Source: Osmia lignaria lignaria
Lineage: Eukaryota > Arthropoda > Insecta > Hymenoptera > Megachilidae
Length of the DNA stretch: 64,000 nt
NCBI RefSeq assembly: GCF_051020975.1
Contig: NW_027478168.1
Span: forward strand, 1,240,001-1,304,000
Direction: 5' to 3'
Made by a program: the position numbers and the translations under genes. Each line of letters starts with the position of its first letter. The first letter of the stretch is position 1. Positions 25,957-38,827 of this stretch are shown in pieces. The notes beneath the pieces were generated by a model. That model ran no database searches. It was not told the DNA's origin and saw nothing but the letters and a program-made list of their open reading frames with translations.

Positions 25957-28900
25957 TTGCAGATTTATCCCAAGGGAAGGGGCCTGAGGGACATATTTCG
26001 AGATATTTCTTCTTCTTGTTGTTCTTCTTCTGCACAGCTAAGCTGGAAGTGGCATTTGCAGCTCGCAATAGTGCAGAGTTATCTCAAAGAAAGGGGCCAC
26101 GGTGTTTCTGTATCTCTATTATGTTGGTGCGGCTTCGGAACTCATAAATATCTTGATATATCTCGAGAACTACGCATCTGATCAAAAAATATCATAGAAC
26201 ATAAAAAGTAGGAAACTTAATTCTCTACAAAAAAGGTCTCTTAACATTTTGCCATAGCTCGCTTCGTTTCCGAGATATTTGCAGATATATCTCAAGGGAA
26301 GGGGCCTGACGGACATATTTCGAGATATTTCTTCTTCTTGTTGTTCTTCTTCTGCACAGCAAAACTGGAAGTGGCATTTCCAGCTCGCAATAGTGCAGAG
26401 TTATCTCAAAGAAAGGGGCCACGGTGTTTCTGTATCTCTATTATGTTGGTGCGGCTTCGGAACTTTTAAATATATTGATATATCTCGAGAACTACGTATC
26501 TGATCAAAAAATATTATAGAACATAAAAAGTAGGAAACTTAATTCTCTACAAAAAAGGTCTCTTAACATTTTGCCATAGCTCGCTTCGTTTCCGAGATAT
26601 TTGCAGATTTATCCCAAGGGAAGGGGCCTGAGGGACATATTTCGAGATATTTCTTCTTCTTGTTGTTCTTCTTCTGCACAGCTAAGCTGGAAGTGGCATT
26701 TGCAGCTCGCAATAGTGCAGAGTTATCTCAAAGAAAGGGGCCACGGTGTTTCTGTATCTCTATTATGTTGGTGCGGCTTCGGAACTTTTAAATATCTTGA
26801 TATATCTCGAGAACTACGCATCTGATCAAAAAATATCATAGAACATAAAAAGTAGGAAACTTAATTCTCTACAAAAAAGGTCTCATAACATTTTGCCATA
26901 GCTCGCTTCGTTTCCGAGATATTTGCAGATTTATCTCAAGGGAAGGCGCCTGACGGACATATCTCGAGATATTTCTTCTTCTTGTTGTTCTTCTTCTGCA
27001 CAGCTAAGCTGGAAGTGGCATTTGCGGCTCGCACTAGTGCAGAGTTATCTCAAAGAAAGGGGCCACGGTGTTTCTGTATCTCCTTTATGTTGGTGCGGCT
27101 TCGGAACTTTTAAATATCTTGATATATCTCGAGAACTACGCATCTGATCAAAAAATATCATAGAATATAAAAAGTAGGAAACTTAATTCTCTACAAAAAA
27201 GGTCTCTTAACATTTTGCCATAGCTCGCTTCGTTTCCGAGATATTTGCAGATTTATCCCAAGGGAAGGGGCCTGACGGACATATTTCGAGATATTTCTTC
27301 TTCTTGTTGTTCTTCTTCTGCACAGCTAAACTGGAAGTGGCATTTCCAGCTCGCAATAGTGCAGAGTTATCTCAAAGAAAGGGGCCACGGTGTTTGTGTA
27401 TCTCTATTATGTTGGTGCGGCTTCGGAACTTTTAAATATCTCGATATATCTCGAAAACTACGCTTCTGATCAAAAAATATCATAGAACATAAATTGTAGG
27501 AAACATAATTCTCTACAAAAAACGTCTCTTAACATTTTGCCATAGCTCGCTTCGTTTCCGAGATATTTGCAGATTCAGCTCAAAGGAACGGGCCTGACGG
27601 ACATATTTCGAGATACTTCTTCTTCTTGTTGTTCTTCTCCTGCACAGCTAAACTGGAAGTGGCATTTCCAGCTCGCAATAGTGCGGAGTTATCTCAAAGA
27701 AAGGGGCCACGGTGTTTCTGTATCTCTACTATGTTGGTGCGGCTTCGGAACTTTTAAATATCTTGATATATCTCGAGAACTACGCATCTGATCAAAAAAT
27801 ATCATAAAACATAAAAAGTAGGAAACTTAATTCTCTGCAAAAAAGGTCTCTTAACATTTTGCCATAGCTCGCTTCGTTTCCGAGATATGTGCAGATTTAT
27901 CTCAAGGGAAGGGGCCTGACGGACATATCTCGAGATATTTCTTCTTCTTGTTGTTCTTCTTCTGCACAGCTAAGCTGGAAGTGGCATTTGCAGCTCGCAA
28001 TAGTGCAGAGTTATCTCAAAGAAAGGGGCCACGGTGTTTCTGTATCTCTATTATGTTGGTGCGGCTTCGGAACTTTTAAATATCTTGATATATCTCGAGA
28101 ACTACGCATCTGATCAAAAAATATCATAGAACATAAAAAGTAGGAAACTTAATTCTCTACAAAAAAGGTCTCATAACATTTTGCCATAGCTCGCTTCGTT
28201 TCCGAGATATTTGCAGATTTATCTCAAGGGAAGGGGCCTGACGGACATATCTCGAGATATTTCTTCTTCTTGTTGTTCTTCTTCTGCACAGCTAAGCTGG
28301 AAGTGGCATTTGCGGCTCGCACTAGTGCAGAGTTATCTCAAAGAAAGGGGCCACGGTGTTTCTGTATCTCCATTATGTTGGTGCGGCTTCGGAACTTTTA
28401 AATATCTTGATATATCTCGAGAACTACGCATCTGATCAAAAAATATCATACTACATAAAAAGTAGGAAACTTAATTCTCTACAAGAAAGGTCTCTAAACA
28501 TTTTGCCATAGCTCGCTTCGTTTCCGAGATATTTGCAGATTTATCTCAAGGGAAGGGCCTGACGGACATATTTCGAGATATTTCTTCTTCTTGTTGTTCT
28601 TCTTCTGCACAGCTAAGCTGGAAGTGGCATTTGCAGCTCGCAATAGTGCAGAGTTATCTCAAAGAAAGGGGCCACGGTGTTTCTGTATCTCTATTATGTT
28701 GGTGCGGCTTCGGAACTTTTAAATATCTTGATATATCTCGAGAACTACGCATCTGATCAAAAAATATCATAGAACATAAAAAGTAGGAAACTTAATTCTC
28801 TACAAAAAAGGTCTCTTAACATTTTGCCATAGCTCGCTTCGTTTCCGAGATATTTGCAGATTTATCCCAAGGGAAGGGGCCTGACGGACATATTTCGAGA

Positions 28901-29819
28901 TATTTCTTCTTCTTGTTGTTCTTCTTCTGCACAGCTAAACTGGAAGTGGCATTTCCAGCTCGCAATAGTGCAGAGTTACCTCAAAGAAAGGGGCCACGGT
29001 GTTTCTGTATCTCTATTATGTTGGTGCGGCTTCGGAACTTTTAAATATCTCGATATATCTCGAAAACTACGCTTCTGATCAAAAAATATCATAGAACATA
29101 AATTGTAGGAAACATAATTCTCTACAAAAAACGTCTCTTAACGTTTTGCCATAGCTCGCTTCGTTTCCGAGATATTTGCAGATTCAGCTCAAAGGAACGG
29201 GCCTGACGGACATATTTCGAGATATTTCTTCTTCTTGTTGTTCTTCTCCTGCACAGCTAAACTGGAAGTGGCATTTCCAGCTCGCAATAGTGCGGAGTTA
29301 TCTCAAAGAAAGGGGCCACGGTGTTTCTGTATCTCTACTATGTAGGTGCGGCTTCGGAACTTTTAAATATCTTGATATATCTCGAGAACTACGCATCTGA
29401 TCAAAAAATCTCATAGAACATAAAAAGTAGGAAACTTAATTCTCTGCAAAAAAGGTCTCTTAACATTTTGCCATAGCTCGCTTCGTTTCCGAGATATGTG
29501 CAGATTTATCTCAAGGGAAGGGGCCTGACGGACATATCTCGAGATATTTCTTCTTCTTGTTGTTCTTCTTCTGCACAGCTAAGCTGGAAGTGGCATTTGC
29601 GGCTCGCACTAGTGCAGAGTTATCTCAAAGAAAGGGGCCACGGTGTTTCTGTATCTCCATTATGTTGGTGCGGCTTCGGAACTTTTAAATATCTTGATAT
29701 ATCTCGAGAACTACGCATCTGATGAAAAAATATCATAGAACATAAAAAGTAGGAAACTTAATTCTCTACAAAAAAGGTCTCTTAACATTTTGCCATAGCT
29801 CGCTTCGTTTCCGAGATAT
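25957..29819 (+). repeat. 12-monomer HOR (3863 bp), copy 2
   Basis: The same start marker and the same overall length as copy 1, but the contents are rearranged: an extra CATATCTCGAG unit (26923) is inserted at position four and copy 1 units 25313 and 25635 lack counterparts. Equal length with unequal content implies compensating gains and losses. Confidence 0.8.
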
Positions 29820-31107
29820 TTGCAGATTTATCCCAAGGGAAGGGGCCTGAGGGACATATTTCGAGATATTTCTTCTTCTTGTTGTTCTTCTTCTGCACAG
29901 CTAACCTGGAAGTGGCATTTGCAGCTCGCAATAGTGCAGAGTTATCTCAAAGAAAGGGGCCACGGTGTTTCTGTATCTCTATTATGTTGGTGCGGCTTCG
30001 GAACTCATAAATATCTTGATATATCTCGAGAACTACGCATCTGATCAAAAAATATCATAGAACATAAAAAGTAGGAAACTTAATTCTCTACAAAAAAGGT
30101 CTCTTAACATTTTGCCATAGCTCGCTTCGTTTCCGAGATATTTGCAGATATATCTCAAGGGAAGTGGCCTGACGGACATATTTCGAGATATTTCTTCTTC
30201 TTGTTGTTCTTCTTCTGCACAGCAAAACTGGAAGTGGCATTTCCAGCTCGCAATAGTGCAGAGTTATCTCAAAGAAAGGGGCCACGGTGTTTCTGTATCT
30301 CTATTATGTTGGTGCGGCTTCGGAACTTTTAAATATCTTGATATATCTCGAGAACTACGTATCTGATCAAAAAATATTATAGAACATAAAAAGTAGGAAA
30401 CTTAATTCTCTACAAAAAAGGTCTCTTAACATTTTGCCATAGCTCGCTTCGTTTCCGAGATATTTGCAGATTTATCCCAAGGGAAGGGGCCTGAGGGACA
30501 TATTTCGAGATATTTCTTCTTCTTGTTGTTCTTCTTCTGCACAGCTAAGCTGGAAGTGGCATTTGCAGCTCGCAATAGTGCAGAGTTATCTCAAAGAAAG
30601 GGGCCACGGTGTTTCTGTATCTCTATTATGTTGGTGCGGCTTCGGAACTTTTAAATATCTTGATATATCTCGAGAACTACGCATCTGATCAAAAAATATC
30701 ATAGAACATAAAAAGTAGGAAACTTATTTCTCTACAAAAAAGGTCTCATAACATTTTGCCATAGCTCGCTTCGTTTCCGAGATATTTGCTGATTTATCTC
30801 AAGGGAAGGGGCCTGACGGACATATTTCGAGATATTTCTTCTTCTTGTTGTTCTTCTTCTGCACAGCTAAGCTGGAAGTGGCATTTGCGGCTCGCACTAG
30901 TGCAGAGTTATCTCAAAGAAAGGGGCCACGGTGTTTCTGTATCTCCATTATGTTGGTGCGGCTTCGGAACTTTTAAATATCGTGATATATCTCGAGAACT
31001 ACGCATCTGATCAAAAAATATCATAGAACATAAAAAGTAGGAAACTTAATTCTCTACAAAAAAGGTCTCTTAACATTTTGCCATAGCTCGCTTCGTTTCC
31101 GAGATAT
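29820..31107 (+). repeat. 12-monomer HOR, copy 3, first four units only
   Basis: Units 29820, 30142, 30464 and 30786 follow the order of copy 2 (including the extra fourth unit), then similarity to the dodecamer stops at about 31108. Minor changes include GCTAACCTGG and GGGAAGTGGCC. Confidence 0.78.
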
Positions 31108-33680
31108 TTGCAGATTTATCCCAAGGGAAGGGGCCTGAGGGACATATTTCGAGATATTTCTTCTTCTTGTTGTTCTTCTTCTGCACAGCTAAGCTGGAAG
31201 TGGCATTTGCAGCTCGCAATAGTGCAGAGTTATCTCAAAGAAAGGGGCCACGGTGTTTCTGTATCTCTATTATGTTGGTGCGGCTTCGGAACTTTTAAAT
31301 ATCTCGATATATCTCGAAAACTACGCTTCTGATCAAAAAATATCATAGAACATAAATTGTAGGAAACATAATTCTCTACAAAAAACGTCTCTTAACATTT
31401 TGCCATAGCTCGCTTCGTTTCCGAGATATTTGCAGATTCAGCTCAAAGGAACGGGCCTGACGGACATATTTCGAGATATTTCTTCTTCTTGTTGTTCTTC
31501 TTCTGCACAGCTAAGCTGGAAGTGGCATTTGCAGCTCGCAATAGTGCAGAGTTATCTCAAAGAAAGGGGCCACGGTGTTTCTGTATCTCTATTATGTTGG
31601 TGCGGCTTCGGAACTTTTAAATATCTTGATATATCTCGAGAACTACGCATCTGATCAAAAAATATCATAGAACATAAAAAGTAGGAAACTTAATTCTCTA
31701 CAAATAAAGTCTCTTAACACTTTGCCATAGCTCGCTTCGTTTCCGAGATATTTGCAGATTTATCTCAAGGGAAGGGGCCTGACGGACATATTTCGAGATA
31801 TTTCTTCTTGTTGTTCTTCTTCTGCACAGCTAAGCTGGAAGTTGCATTTGCGGCTCGCACTAGTGCAGAGTTATCTCAAAGAAAGGGGCCACGGTGTTTC
31901 TGTATCTCTATTATGTTGGTGCCGCTTCGGAACTTTTAAATATCTCGATATATCTCGAAAACTACGCTTCCGATCAAAAAATATCATAGAACATAAAAAG
32001 TAGAAAACTTAATTCTCTACAAATAAAGTCTCTCAACACTTTGCCATAGCTCGCTTCGTTCCCGAGATATTTGCAGATTTATCTCAAGGGAAGGGGCCTG
32101 ACGGATATATTTCGAGATATTTCTTCTTCTTGTTGTTCTTCTTCTGCACAGCTAAGCTGGAAGTGGCATTTGCAGCTCGCAATAGTGCAGAGTTATCTCA
32201 AAGAAAGGGGCCACGGTGTTTCTGTATCTCTATTATGTTGGTGCGGCTTCGGAACTTTTAAATATCTTGATATATCTCGAGAACTACGCATCTGATCAAA
32301 AAATATCATAGAAGATAATAAGTAGGAAACTTAATTGTCTACAAAAAAGGTCTCTTAACATTTTGCCATAGCTCGCTTCGTTTCCGAGATATTTGCAGAT
32401 TTATCGCAAGGGAAGGGGCCTGACGGACATATTTCGAGATATTTCTCCTTCTTGTTGTTCTTCTTCTGCACAGCTAAGCTGGAAGTGGCATTTGCGGCTC
32501 GCACTAGTGCCGAGTTATCTCAAAGAAAGGGGCCACGGTGTTTCTGTATCTCTATTATGTTGGTGCGGCTTCGGAACTTTTAAATATCTCGATATATCTC
32601 GAAAACTACGCTTCTGATCAAAAAATATCATAGAACATAAATTGTAGGAAACATAATTCTCTACAAAAAAGGTCTCTTAACATTTTGCCATAGCTCGCTT
32701 CGTTTCCGAGATATTTGCAGATTCAGCTCAAAGGAACGGGCCTGACGGACATATTTCGAGATATTTCTTCTTCTTGTTGTTCTTCTTCTGCACAGCTAAG
32801 CTGGAAGTGGCATTTGCGGCTCGCAATAGTGCAGAGTTATCTCAAAGAAAGGGGCCACGGTGTTTCTGTATCTCTATTATGTTGGTGCGGCTTCGGAACT
32901 TTTAAATATCTCGATATATCTCGAAAACTGCGCTTCTGATCAAAAAATATCATAGAACATAAAAAGTAGGAAACTTAATTCTCTACAAAAAAGGTCTCTT
33001 AACATTTTGCCATAGCTCGCTTCGTTTCCGAGATATTTGCAGATTCAGCTCAAAGGAACGGGCCTGACGGACATATTTCGAGATATTTCTTCTTCTTGTT
33101 GTTCTTCTTCTGCACAGCTAAGCTGGAAGTGGCATTTGCGGCTCGCAATAGTGCAGAGTTATCTCAAAGAAAGGGGCCACGGTGTTTCTGTATCTCTATT
33201 ATGTTGGTGCGGCTTCGGAACTTTTAAATATCTCGATATATCTCGAAAACTGCGCTTCTGATCAAAAAATATCATAGAACATAAAAAGTAGGAAACTTAA
33301 TTCTCTACAAAAAAGGTCTCTTAACATTTTGCCATAGCTCGCTTCGTTTCCGAGATATTTGCAGATATATCTCAAGGGAAGGGGCCTGACGGACATATTT
33401 CGAGATATTTCTTCTTCTTGTTGTTCTTCTTCTGCACAGCAAAACTGGAAGTGGCATTTCCAGCTCGCAATAGTGCAGAGTTATCTCAAAGAAAGGGGCC
33501 ACGGTGTTTCTGTATCTCTATTATGTTGGTGCGGCTTCGGAACTTTTAAATATCTTGATATATCTCGAGAACTACGCATCTGATCAAAAAATATCATAGA
33601 ACATAAAAAGTAGGAAACTTAATTCTCTACAAAAAAGGTCTCTTAACATTTTGCCATAGCTCGCTTCGTTTCCGAGATAT
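31108..33680 (+). repeat. Mosaic monomers with an adjacent duplicate pair
   Basis: Ordinary units, among them 31752 with one TTC triplet fewer and GGTGCCGCTTCGG. Units 32715-33036 and 33037-33358 appear identical through the tail (both with the rare CTCGAAAACTGCGC) and differ only in the linker that precedes them, indicating a single-monomer duplication. Confidence 0.78.
31752..32070 (+). repeat. 319 bp monomer type with a one-triplet deletion
   Basis: The tract reads TTTCTTCTTGTTG, one triplet shorter than usual. Four other units share the shortening: 41401 and 45581 (duplicates, with CTTGTGGTTC), 47510 and 48795. All five also carry GGTGCCGCTTCGG and GCACTAGTGC, so they descend from one founder unit. 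Confidence 0.83.
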
Positions 33681-35289
33681 TTGCAGATTTATCCCAAGGG
33701 AAGGGGCCTGAGGGACATATTTCGAGATATTTCTTCTTCTTGTTGTTCTTCTTCTGCACAGCTAAGCTGGAAGTGGCATTTGCGGCTCGCACTAGTGCAG
33801 AGTTATCTCAAAGAAAGGGGCCACGGTGTTTCTGTATCTCCATTATGTTGGTGCGGCTTCGGAACTTTTAAATATCTTGATATATCTCGAGAACTACGCA
33901 TCTGATCAAAAAATATCATACTGCATAAAAAGTAGGAAACTTAATTCTCTACAAGAAAGGTCTCTAAACATTTTGCCATAGCTCGCTTCGTTTCCGAGAT
34001 ATTTGCAGATTTATCTCAAGGGAAGGGCCTGACGGACATATTTCGAGATATTTCTTCTTCTTGTTGTTCTTCTTCTGCACAGCTAAGCTGGAAGTGGCAT
34101 TTGCAGCTCGCAATAGTGCAGAGTTATCACAAAGAGAGGGGCCGCGGTGTTTCTGTATCTCTATTATGTTGGTGCGGCTTCGGAACTTTTAAATATCTTG
34201 ATATATCTCGAGAACTACGCATCTGATCAAAAAATATCATAGAACATAAAAAGTAGGAAACTTAATTCTCTACAAAAAAGGTCTCTTAACATTTTGCCAT
34301 AGCTCGCTTCGTTTCCGAGATATTTGCAGATATATCTCAAGGGAAGGGGCCTGACGGACATATTTCGAGATATTTCTTCTTCTTGTTGTTCTTCTTCTGC
34401 ACAGCAAAACTGGAAGTGGCATTTCCAGCTCGCAATAGTGCAGAGTTATCTCAAAGAAAGGGGCCACGGTGTTTCTGTATCTCTATTATGTTGGTGCGGC
34501 TTCGGAACTTTTAAATATCTTGATATATCTCGAGAACTACGCATCTGATCAAAAAATATCATAGAACATAAAAAGTAGGAAACTTAATTCTCTACAAAAA
34601 AGGTCTCTTAACATTTTGCCATAGCTCGCTTCGTTTCCGAGATATTTGCAGATGTATCCCAAGGGAAGGGGCCTGAGGGACATATTTCGAGATATTTCTT
34701 CTTCTTGTTGTTCTTCTTCTGCACAGCTAAGCTGGAAGTGGCATTTCCAGCTCGCAATAGTGCAGAGTTATCTCAAAGAAAGGGGCCACGGTGTTTCTGT
34801 ATCTCTATTATGTTGGTGCGGCTTCGGAACTTTTAAATATCTTGATATATCTCGAGAACTACGCATCTCATCAAAAAATATCATACAACATAAAAAGTAG
34901 GAAACCTAATTCTCTACAAAAAAGGTCTCTTAACATTTTGCCATAGCTCGCTTCGTTTCCGAGATATTTGCAGATTTATCCCAAGGGAAGGGGCCTGACG
35001 GACATATTTCGAGATATTTCTTCTTCTTGTTGTTCTTCTTCTGCACAGCTAAGCTGGAAGTGGCATTTGCAGCTCGCAATAGTGCAGAGTTATCTCAAAG
35101 AAAGGGGCCACGGTGTTTCTGTATCTCTATTATGTTGGTGCGGCTTCGGAACTTTTAAATATCTTGATATATCTCGAGAACTACGCATCTGATCAAAAAA
35201 TATCATAGAACATAAAAAGTAGGAAACTTAATTCTCTACAAAAAACGTCTCATAACATTTTGCCATAGCTCGCTTCGTTTCCGAGATAT
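33681..35289 (+). repeat. Five monomers around a hybrid dimer cassette
   Basis: Unit 33681 has a TATCCCAAGGG/CCTGAGGG head with a GCACTAGTGC and TCTCCATTATG body, followed by the one-base-short unit 34003 (also TTATCACAAAGAGAGG). Units 34324, 34646 and 34968 are standard; 34646 has GATGTATCCC and ACGCATCTCATC. Confidence 0.75.
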
Positions 35290-36897
35290 TTGCAGATTTA
35301 TCTCAAGGGAAGGGGCCTGACGGACATATCTCGAGATATTTCTTCTTCTTGTTGTTCTTCTTCTGCACAGCTAAGCTGGAAGTGGCATTTGCGGCTCGCA
35401 CTAGTGCAGAGTTATCTCAAAGAAAGGGGCCACGGTGTTTCTGTATCTCCATTATGTTGGTGCGGCTTCGGAACTTTTAAATATCTTGATATATCTCGAG
35501 AACTACGCATCTGATCAAAAAATATTATACTACATAAAAAGTAGGAAACTTAATTCTCTACAAGAAAGGTCTCTAAACATTTTGCCATAGCTCGCTTCGT
35601 TTCCGAGATATTTGCAGATTTATCTCAAGGGAAGGGCCTGACGGACATATTTCGAGATATTTCTTCTTCTTGTTGTTCTTCTTCTGCACAGCTAAGCTGG
35701 AAGTGGCATTTGCTGCTCGCAATAGTGCAGAGTTATCTCAAAGAAAGGGGCCACGGTGTTTCTGTATCTCTATTATGTTGGTGCGGCTTCGGAACTTTTA
35801 AATATCTTGATATATCTCGAGAACTACGCATCTGATCAAAAAATATCATAGAACATAAAAAGTAGGTAACTTAATTCTCTACAAAAAAGGTCTCTTAACA
35901 TTTTGCCATAGCTCGCTTCGTTTCCGAGATATTTGCAGATTTATCCCAAGGGAAGGGGCCTGACGGACATATTTCGAGATATTTCTTCTTCTTGTTGTTC
36001 TTCTTCTGCACAGCTAAACTGGAAGTGGCATTTCCAGCTCGCAATAGTGCAGAGTTATCTCAAAGAAAGGGGCCACGGTGTTTCTGTATCTCTATTATGT
36101 TGGTGCAGCTTCGGAACTTTTAAATATCTCGATATATCTCGAAAACTACGCTTCTGATCAAAAAATATCATAGAACATAAATTGTAGGAAACATAATTCT
36201 CTACAAAAAACGTCTCTTAACATTTTGCCATAGCTCGCTTCGTTTCCGAGATATTTGCAGATTCAGCTCAAAGGAACGGGCCTGACGGACATATCTCGAG
36301 ATATTTCTTCTTCTTGTTGTTCTTCTTCTGCACAGCTAAGCTGGAAGTGGCATTTGCGGCTCGCACTAGTGCAGAGTTATCTCAAAGAAAGGGGCCACGG
36401 TGTTTCTGTATCTCCATTATGTTGGTGCGGCTTCGGAACTTTTAAATATCTTGATATATCTCGAGAACTACGCATCTGATCAAAAAATATCATACTACAT
36501 AAAAAGTAGGAAACTTAATTCTCTACAAGAAAGGTCTCTAAACATTTTGCCATAGCTCGCTTCGTTTCCGAGATATTTGCAGATTTATCTCAAGGGAAGG
36601 GCCTGAGGGACATATTTCGAGATATTTCTTCTTCTTGTTGTTCTTCTTCTGCACAGCTAAGCTGGAAGTGGCATTTGCAGCTCGCAATAGTGCAGAGTTA
36701 TCTCAAAGAAAGGGGCCACGGTGTTTCTGTATCTCTATTATGTTGGTGCGGCTTCGGAACTTTTAAATATCTTGATATATCTCGAGAACTACGCATCTGA
36801 TCAAAAAATATCATAGAACATAAAAAGTAGGAAACTTAATTCTCTACAAAAAACGTCTCATAACATTTTGCCATAGCTCGCTTCGTTTCCGAGATAT
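35290..36897 (+). repeat. 1608 bp five-monomer repeat, copy 1
   Basis: Units 35290, 35612, 35933 match 36898, 37220, 37541 with shared rare markers AATATTATACTACAT, TTGCTGCTCGC and GTAGGTAACTTAATT. The fourth unit (36255) joins an ATTCAGCTCAAAGG head to a CATATCTCGAG body, whereas the second copy has these as two separate units. Confidence 0.8.
36255..36576 (+). repeat. Fusion monomer joining types 37863 and 38185
   Basis: The head has CAGATTCAGCTCAAAGG as in 37863, but from CATATCTCGAG on it follows 38185, including GCACTAGTGC and TCTCCATTATG. The join lies within about 30 bases after the head marker. It behaves as the deletion product of an exchange between adjacent units. Confidence 0.75.
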
Positions 36898-38827
36898 TTG
36901 CAGATTTATCTCAAGGGAAGGGGCCTGACGGACATATCTCGAGATATTTCTTCTTCTTGTTGTTCTTCTTCTGCACAGCTAAGCTGGAAGTGGCATTTGC
37001 GGCTCGCACTAGTGCAGAGTTATCTCAAAGAAAGGGGCCACGGTGTTTCTGTATCTCCATTATGTTGGTGCGGCTTCGGAACTTTTAAATATCTTGATAT
37101 ATCTCGAGAACTACGCATCTGATCAAAAAATATTATACTACATAAAAAGTAGGAAACTTAATTCTCTACAAGAAAGGTCTCTAAACATTTTGCCATAGCT
37201 CGCTTCGTTTCCGAGATATTTGCAGATTTATCTCAAGGGAAGGGCCTGACGGACATATTTCGAGATATTTCTTCTTCCTGTTGTTCTTCTTCTGCACAGC
37301 TAAGCTGGAAGTGGCATTTGCTGCTCGCAATAGTGCAGAGTTATCTCAAAGAAAGGGGCCACGGTGTTTCTGTATCTCTATTATGTTGGTGCGGCTTCGG
37401 AACTTTTAAATATCTTGATATATCTCGAGAACTACGCATCTGATCAAAAAATATCATAGAACATAAAAAGTAGGTAACTTAATTCTCTACAAAAAAGGTC
37501 TCTTAACATTTTGCCATAGCTCGCTTCGTTTCCGAGATATTTGCAGATTTATCCCAAGGGAAGGGGCCTGACGGACATATTTCGAGATATTTCTTCTTCT
37601 TGTTGTTCTTCTTCTGCACAGCTAAACTGGAAGTGGCATTTCCAGCTCGCAATAGTGCAGAGTTATCTCAAAGAAAGGGGCCACGGTGTTTCTGTATCTC
37701 TATTATGTTGGTGCGGCTTCGGAACTTTTAAATATCTCGATATATCTCGAAAACTACGCTTCTGATCAAAAAATATCATAGAACATAAATTGTAGGAAAC
37801 ATAATTCTCTACAAAAAACGTCTCTTAACATTTTGCCATAGCTCGCTTCGTTTCCGAGATATTTGCAGATTCAGCTCAAAGGAACGGGCCTGACGGACAT
37901 ATTTCGAGATATTTCTTCTTCTTGTTGTTCTTCTCCTGCACAGCTAAACTGGAAGTGGCATTTCCAGCTCGCAATAGTGCGGAGTTATCTCAAAGAAAGG
38001 GGCCACGGTGTTTCTGTATCTCTACTATGTTGGTGCGGCTTCGGAACTTTTAAATATCTTGATATATCTCGAGAACTACGCATCTGATCAAAAAATATCA
38101 TAGAACATAAAAAGTAGGAAACTTAATTCTCTGCAAAAAAGGTCTCTTAACATTTTGCCATAGCTCGCTTCGTTTCCGAGATATTTGCAGATTTATCTCA
38201 AGGGAAGGGGCCTGACGGACATATCTCGAGATATTTCTTCTTCTTGTTGTTCTTCTTCTGCACAGCTAAGCTGGAAGTGGCATTTGCGGCTCGCACTAGT
38301 GCAGAGTTATCTCAAAGAAAGGGGCCACGGTGTTTCTGTATCTCCATTATGTTGGTGCGGCTTCGGAACTTTTAAATATCTTGATATATCTCGAGAACTA
38401 CGCATCTGATCAAAAAATATCATACTACATAAAAAGTAGGAAACTTAATTCTCTACAAGAAAGGTCTCTAAACATTTTGCCATAGCTCGCTTCGTTTCCG
38501 AGATATTTGCAGATATATCTCAAGGGAAGGGCCTGAGGGACATATTTCGAGATATTTCTTCTTCTTGTTGTTCTTCTTCTGCACAGCTAAGCTGGAAGTG
38601 GCATTTGCAGCTCGCAATAGTGCAGAGTTATCTCAAAGAAAGGGGCCACGGTGTTTCTGTATCTCTATTATGTTGGTGCGGCTTCGGAACTTTTAAATAT
38701 CTTGATATATCTCGAGAACTACGCATCTGATCAAAAAATATCATAGAACATAAAAAGTAGGAAACTTAATTCTCTACAAAAAACGTCTCATAACATTTTG
38801 CCATAGCTCGCTTCGTTTCCGAGATAT
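36898..38827 (+). repeat. Five-monomer repeat, copy 2 with six units
   Basis: Unit starts are 36898, 37220, 37541, 37863, 38185, 38507. It is one monomer longer than copy 1 because units 37863 and 38185 are separate here and fused at 36255 there. Units 37220 and 38507 are each one base short in the GGGG run. Confidence 0.78.
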
